DNA of 6,355 nt from Spirochaetota bacterium (GTDB taxonomy: Bacteria; Spirochaetota; Spirochaetia; Treponematales; Treponemataceae), in the NCBI GenBank assembly GCA_022704725.1, contig JAKJFV010000101.1, positions 1 through 6,355 on the forward strand, read 5' to 3'. The notes below the pieces were generated by a model that saw only the letters and a program-made list of their open reading frames with translations, was not told where the DNA came from and ran no database searches. Below are positions 4,639 through 6,355 of the stretch, one piece after another; the first letter of the stretch is position 1; every line of letters begins with the position of its first letter. The position numbers and the translations under genes are program-made.

Positions 4639-6210
4639 GACTGCCGAGCGATTATGCGCCTTCTCGGTTTTCATCCAATCTTTAAAAGCTCTATATATTT
4701 TATGGTCAAAATTTATTCCTACAAGCTTTTCAAGAGATTGTAATGCTTCTTCATGAGTATATGCCTTACGATAAGGACGGTCGGAAGCCAGTGCATCATA
4801 AATATCTGCAAGACTTATAATCATAGCTTCCCAAGGATAATCACCGGAATGTTTTTCATAATAGCCACTTCCATCAATTTTTTCATGATGATACCGTATT
4901 AAATCACGTATTTCGGAAAAAAAACCTGAATCATTTACAATGTCGTAGCCTATTTCGGTATGTTTTTTAATTTCTTTGTATTCTGCTTCCGTTAAACTGG
5001 TCGTTTTTGTAATAATTGAATCGCTAATACCTATTTTACCAATATCATGGAGAATAGCAGCATAACGGATTCGACGAATTGAATCATAAGAAAGATTGAG
5101 GGTTTTAGCTATACCAACCGCGTATTTCATTACTCGCTCTGAATGTCCCTTGGTATAGTGATCCTTTGCTTCAAGGGCCTTAGTAAGAGACGATACGGTA
5201 GAAAAATAACTTTCTTCAAGTTCTGTATATAAAAGACGATTGTTCATCTCGGTAGCTAAAAAAGCCGTAAGAATTTCGAGCATGTATCGGTGTTCTACAC
5301 CAAAAAACTCTTTTTTTCCCGCTTCTCTGGAAAGACTTATAACTCCAAAAATCTTTTTATCTGTTTGAACGGGACAAGAAATACAAGAACCTTGAATAAA
5401 CCTCTCCTGTTCCATTGAAGAATAAGACGGATGTTTTTCTCTGTCGGGAATATACACAGGACGTTTACGTTCAAGCGTTAATCCAGAAATACCCTTTCCG
5501 CTCGGTAAGGGATCGGGTTTAATTCCTCCCGTAATCCATACATCAGGAATAAGTAAATCTAAATATTCATCATAATGATAATAGACACCATAATCGAAAG
5601 AAAGTTTTTTACCCATATCTTCGAGAAGGTGTTTAATAATTTCAGCCAAATTTGCATAATTATGAAGTGTTTCGGGATATTCTGAAAGATCGATTAATTC
5701 TCTTTGACGATTATCTGCAATTGAAGCAGCATATAAATTGATCTTTAAACGAGATAATAATTCATTCATAAATGACATTTGATCGTCCGAAAGATCTTTA
5801 ACCGAAAGAAGAATAAAGGCTAAAAGAGAAAATCGGTACACTATGGGTATGACAAACTTTGCACAATATCTTTCGCTCAAAAGTTTATGTAGCAAAGAGT
5901 CATTGAGATTATAATCTTCAAAAACTTCATCAATAGAGCTTCCTGAAGACTGCATTGAAAGGCAAGCGGTAAACAAAGAATCTTCCGGTATAGAGGAAAC
6001 ACCTTCTCTGTCTATCTCGCGGTATTCACGCGCTTCGCTAATATGCACAAAGATATGAGGATTCGAGCCCGGAATAGTAGATGCTATCATGGTAAGAGCA
6101 GAATCAATTAAACCCGCAGTTGTAACCCAATCATCAAGTACATCTAGAGAATACTGTTTTTCTAAATGTCGCAAATCACTTTCAATACTATTTGTTATTA
6201 CATCATCCAT
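4636..6210 (-). CDS. GAF-GAF-HD-GYP domain protein, probable c-di-GMP phosphodiesterase
   Basis: This 524-residue soluble protein has a degenerate GAF-like region (about 25-165), a canonical GAF domain (about 184-320), a short helical linker (325-345) and a C-terminal HD-GYP domain (about 345-510). HD-GYP enzymes hydrolyse cyclic di-GMP at a two- or three-metal centre. The metal-binding residues are present: H356 (GHSERV), H388-D389 with K392 (HDIGK), H417 (KKHTEIG), H441-H442 (YHHEK) and D469 (LADIYDAL). The signature loop reads DGSGYY (445-451) rather than DGSGYP, so P is replaced by Y451. The GAF domains suggest control by a small ligand or redox signal; the second contains C276-x-x-C279. 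No transmembrane segment or response-regulator receiver domain is seen. The ATG at 6210 has no Shine-Dalgarno and lies 10 bp from a strong -10 box, so the mRNA is probably near-leaderless; a TTG at codon 13 (6172-6174) after GAAAGTGA is an alternative start. No terminator is visible before the NifU-like gene, so read-through is possible. Confidence 0.92.
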   Translation of the reverse strand: MDDVITNSIESDLRHLEKQYSLDVLDDWVTTAGLIDSALTMIASTIPGSNPHIFVHISEAREYREIDREGVSSIPEDSLFTACLSMQSSGSSIDEVFEDYNLNDSLLHKLLSERYCAKFVIPIVYRFSLLAFILLSVKDLSDDQMSFMNELLSRLKINLYAASIADNRQRELIDLSEYPETLHNYANLAEIIKHLLEDMGKKLSFDYGVYYHYDEYLDLLIPDVWITGGIKPDPLPSGKGISGLTLERKRPVYIPDREKHPSYSSMEQERFIQGSCISCPVQTDKKIFGVISLSREAGKKEFFGVEHRYMLEILTAFLATEMNNRLLYTELEESYFSTVSSLTKALEAKDHYTKGHSERVMKYAVGIAKTLNLSYDSIRRIRYAAILHDIGKIGISDSIITKTTSLTEAEYKEIKKHTEIGYDIVNDSGFFSEIRDLIRYHHEKIDGSGYYEKHSGDYPWEAMIISLADIYDALASDRPYRKAYTHEEALQSLEKLVGINFDHKIYRAFKDWMKTEKAHNRSAV

Positions 6211-6220
6211 ACTTAGTTTA

Positions 6221-6249
6221 ATTGTAGGGTTATTGCTTTATTCTGTCAA
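6221..6249 (-). promoter_or_regulatory. Strong sigma-70 promoter of the HD-GYP gene
   Basis: On the minus strand a perfect -35 TTGACA (6244-6249) is followed after exactly 17 bp by TACAAT (6221-6226, five of six matches). Only 10 bp separate the -10 box from the ATG at 6210, so transcription is predicted to start about 3-5 nt before it. Confidence 0.8.
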
Positions 6250-6355
6250 TAAATTCGGATAAAAATAATTGGTATTTTTTTATTGATACAAGTCTTATCA
6301 TATTACGATATATTAGTACTTATAATGAAGCATTTTTCTTTCGATACTTATAGTA
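6250..6355. other. AT-rich upstream region, no gene seen
   Basis: This stretch upstream of the HD-GYP promoter has no convincing reading frame. It holds an AT-only inverted repeat, AAAAATA (6261-6267) and TATTTTT (6273-6279), just behind the -35 box, which could act as an UP-like element or a protein site. An 8-bp direct repeat TACTTATA occurs at 6317-6324 and 6345-6352. The right edge cuts whatever lies beyond. Confidence 0.4.

Noticed and set aside
5797..5859. Hydrophobic stretch in the HD-GYP protein (about residues 118-138) as a membrane helix.
   Set aside because: It is interrupted by charged and polar residues and fits the beta-strands at the end of a GAF fold, followed by the usual GAF helix.
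6283..6326. A divergent plus-strand promoter using TTGATA (6283-6288) and TATAAT (6321-6326).
   Set aside because: The boxes are 32 bp apart, no acceptable partner exists at 16-18 bp for either, and no plus-strand gene is visible before the edge.

Overview
This window reads as chromosomal DNA of a low-to-middle GC anaerobic bacterium. A host-associated spirochaete of the Treponema type is my best guess. It rests on the general look of the proteins and codon use and on a GGGtGRT/NifU-like gene pair found in anaerobes; no 16S or other marker gene is present. Every supported gene lies on the minus strand, so transcription runs from high to low coordinates. There are no tRNA or rRNA genes, IS elements, CRISPR arrays or phage genes.

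The layout in transcription order has three units. (1) 6210-4636 encodes a soluble c-di-GMP-type HD-GYP phosphodiesterase with a degenerate and a canonical GAF sensor domain. It is driven by a near-consensus sigma-70 promoter (TTGACA, 17 bp, TACAAT) only 10 bp before the ATG, so the mRNA is predicted to be nearly leaderless. (2) 4553-2846 is a tight two-gene operon: a NifU/IscU-like scaffold protein (233 aa) and a GGGtGRT-family protein (333 aa). Both have strong Shine-Dalgarno sites, an inverted repeat lies at the predicted 5' end of the transcript, and a rho-independent terminator closes the unit. (3) 2668-1 is a lipid/RNA operon: a diacylglycerol kinase-family lipid kinase, a PlsC-type 1-acylglycerol-3-phosphate acyltransferase (4-bp ATGA overlap), and a THUMP/UPF0020-type RNA methyltransferase 8 bp later. 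The methyltransferase runs off the left edge.

Unit 3 brings together two enzymes whose family reactions both yield phosphatidic acid, one from diacylglycerol and one from lysophosphatidic acid, so it looks like a membrane-lipid salvage or turnover unit with an RNA-modification gene co-transcribed. Unit 2 is the most interesting part. As far as I know the GGGtGRT family has no assigned biochemical function, and its coupling to a scaffold-like protein with a rearranged cysteine set points to an uncharacterised metal-cluster or cofactor system. Unit 1 is an ordinary signalling gene with some unusual details: near-leaderless start, a GYY in place of GYP, and a CxxC in the second GAF domain.

The non-coding stretches are short (82, 177 and 145 bp). 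They hold promoters, ribosome-binding sites, the terminator and inverted repeats; there is no gene-free stretch above 300 bp.
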